A stretch of 10,146 nt of DNA from Euperipatoides rowelli (lineage: Eukaryota > Onychophora > Udeonychophora > Euonychophora > Peripatopsidae). The position numbers and the translations under genes were made by a program. The stretch lies in NCBI GenBank assembly GCA_003024985.2, contig PXIH01S0003494.1; one strand, 5' to 3'. The stretch's first letter is position 1, and the number at the start of each line of letters is the position of its first letter. The notes beneath the pieces were generated by a model, which was given only the letters and a program-made list of their open reading frames with translations, was not told the origin of the DNA and searched no databases. Positions 8,483 to 10,146 of this stretch are shown one piece after another.

Positions 8483-8987
8483 GATGATCAATATGAATAA
8501 ATTTGATTATGTTTGTGATAAATTTTTGATTTATCACTAACAATATAAGCAGAAATGCAATGGAAATGAATAAATTAGAATTAAAATTAACCAGATTTTT
8601 AATTTTTTTTTTTACATATTAAATATGTATTGCTAAGAGTGCACAGTAAAGGCGATGTCGCTGTTTTTTTCACATTCTGTAGACAATGTGCTTAATATGT
8701 AGTTCCTCTATTCTTCTACTATTAAACTGATTGTTATTAACAAATAAATCATTGATTTAAAAAAAAATGTTTTTAAAAATCTTCATTAAATTAAAAGTAC
8801 GTACTCTTTTTGTCGTGTAAGCAAACCGTTCTACTCTTAAAAGTGAAGTCAAAAATTTAAAAAGTGAATATTATTCTAATACAATATTTTAGTAGAAAAG
8901 GAATTAAAAAAAGATTTAACAATCAAGTAAGAATTGTTAGAAACTAAATAGGAAGAAAGATATAAACTAACAAAGTAAATATAATAC

Positions 8988-9299
8988 CTTTGGATGAATT
9001 GGCTCTTAAGTTATCTCCTCTACAAAGTTTCTTTCCACCCATCTTAACATTGAGATCAATAGTTGGAAATCCAGATGGAAGTCCTCTTTCCTGAAGTATC
9101 ACTACTAACTGGGACAATGTTAGCTTACTAGGTAGCTGTTGACCCGGTAATAAGTGATGAGTCAGAGCTAATTCAGGAACATCAATTGGAGTGGTGTTAA
9201 TATTTCTCTCAAGTGTACTCCGACATCTCCTCTGAGGAGGCATGATGGGGCCACTTGCGGACTTGGCATCCTTTGATCTTTTATCTTTGGCTGTTACAC
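8988..9299 (-). CDS. BIRC6: BIRC6-like gene, internal exon A (first of four in this window)
   Basis: This is an internal coding exon of 312 nt. It starts after a minus-strand TTTTTAG acceptor (AG at 9301-9300) and ends before the donor AAAG|GTATTA (GT at 8987-8986). Two leading bases complete a codon from the preceding exon, 103 codons follow, and one base (G) is left over. The peptide opens with a basic, Lys-rich stretch (KDKRSKDAK), then PPQRRCRSTLERN, and then a probable helical part containing LSQLVVILQERGLPSGFPT. ATG at 9243 is not the start, because the frame is open back to the acceptor. The split G joins AT of exon B to make Asp, so the phases agree. By family resemblance it is part of BIRC6 (BRUCE/Apollon), a giant cytosolic and trans-Golgi-associated E2/E3 ubiquitin ligase that restrains caspases and pro-apoptotic IAP antagonists. 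This exon carries neither the BIR nor the UBC catalytic domain, so a scaffold role is inferred. The exon call is firm; the family name for this exon rests mainly on its neighbours. Confidence 0.85.
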
Positions 9300-10146
9300 C
9301 TAAAAATACATACCAATATAGCTTCTGACAAATGAGATTAAAAATATTATTTTAAAATATAATTCAATATACAGTATATACATTTTATATACTGTATTTC
9401 ATTATAGTACCAAAAGTGGCCACATAACAAAATCAGATTAAAAATAAGAAGTTTCCTAAAATATTTTGTGAGCTTAGACAGAATTTCTCAAAATAAAATA
9501 TACGGTACATTAATCCCTTTGTTATGTGTCTCTCTTCCACATATTAAACTAGCTCGATCATTCTAATTGGTCTTTGCATACTAGTTTGCTTAACCAATCA
9601 ATGTGGTACATTCTTTCTCAATAAAAGGCTATTAGTTGTTTTTTTTAATTTTCTAGCTGCTTGACAATCTTTCATCCAACAATTCCTGGCCAAATTAACA
9701 ACATACTTTATACCATCTCATGTAACTAAAGTTCCAACAACCCTTTTTTATTCCCATCTTACGAATGACTTTTATAGCTACTGCTCATTAAATCAAATAT
9801 TTTCCAAGAGCTACAGTATAATAAGTCAATCAATGAAATAAACCAAAATATTTTAAATTAAAATTAAAGGTATTAAATTCACTCTTTAAATTATTCAAGT
9901 ATAACATGTCAACTGTACTAAGAATGAACTACTATTCGCTGTTAATGAATAACGCTGGCATATTTTGTAAATGTAAACAGCATACTTTCTTTTATGAAGT
10001 GTGCCAATATAAACTTTCTTCTTCATAACACAAAATTAGAAAGTATACTGTACATATAACAATTCAATAAATGCAGTATGTAAAAATAATTTGCATTTTT
10101 TTAAATTTTATGAAATATTAAATATTTTTGAAAAATATTTAGGTTA
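9300..10146 (-). other. intron before exon A (continues past right edge)
   Basis: This is AT-rich sequence ending, on the minus strand, with the acceptor TTTTTAG next to exon A. I found no upstream exon in it. It includes a perfect 12-bp hairpin at 9369-9397 and further TACAGTA/TACTGTA words at 9812 and 10046. The intron's own donor lies beyond the right edge. Confidence 0.75.
9369..9397. repeat. perfect 12-bp hairpin
   Basis: ATACAGTATATA (9369-9380) is followed after five bases by its exact reverse complement (9386-9397). It is built from two opposed copies of the TACAGTA word that is common across the window. No function is evident. Confidence 0.8.

Larger units (their letters stand above)
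7807..8987 (-). other. intron between exons A and B (1181 nt)
   Basis: This is a phase-1 intron with donor GTATTA and acceptor TTTTTAATAG. It contains a nested inverted repeat at 8346-8482 and an (AT)n stretch at about 8005-8060. No exon or coding transposon remnant is visible. Confidence 0.8.

Noticed and set aside
8944-9243. Met at 9243 as the start of a small protein
   Set aside because: The frame is open upstream to a good acceptor at 9301-9300, and the downstream residues end at a splice donor whose phase fits exon B. It is an internal exon, not a gene start.
1-10146. CRISPR array, tRNA, rRNA or operon structure
   Set aside because: I found no regularly spaced repeats, no cloverleaf-type sequence and no ribosome-binding-site-led gene chain on either strand.

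Overview
This window is AT-rich, intron-dominated eukaryotic nuclear DNA. Only four short stretches (about 1 kb in total) look like conserved host coding sequence. All four are on the minus strand, are bounded by AG/GT splice signals, and their reading phases join without a break. The translated exons resemble a conserved helical scaffold part of BIRC6 (BRUCE/Apollon), the giant BIR-containing E2/E3 ubiquitin ligase. That identification comes from recognising family motifs such as PPHSLAAFGLFLRLPGYAEV, LGVTDDGEG, LPTLPF and TPLTTDD; no database search was run. The first and last exons of the gene lie outside the window. The organism is probably an invertebrate animal. An arthropod, perhaps a decapod crustacean, is my guess from the AT-rich introns, the CR1-like retrotransposon and an abundant TACNGTA word, but this is weak inference.

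Layout in transcript order, which runs from high to low coordinates. Intron sequence 10146-9300; exon A 9299-8988; a 1.18 kb intron containing a nested foldback at 8346-8482; exon B 7806-7541; a 5.37 kb intron (7540-2175); exon C 2174-1967; a 1.01 kb intron; exon D 952-738; then intron to the left edge. Together the four exons encode 333 consecutive residues (999 nt, plus 2 nt of a codon split with the preceding exon).

The large intron owes much of its length to a decayed non-LTR retrotransposon (about 4207-7140) in the same orientation as the host gene. It has the remains of an apurinic endonuclease (ETWL, GDFN and SDH motifs), a reverse transcriptase (FSVAFD, PQG and YADD motifs) and a CR1/L2-type C-terminal region ending near 4361. 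A poly(A)-like tail follows at 4225-4207. Numerous frameshifts and stops show it is dead. Just 5' of it is a foldback structure partly bounded by a 13-bp direct repeat.

The rest is intron with homopolymer runs, small hairpins and a dispersed TACAGTA/TACTGTA word. I see no RNA gene, CRISPR array or prokaryotic feature, and no clear evidence of a wholly new system. The points most worth following are the foldbacks, the weak splice donor of exon B, and the enriched 7-mer.
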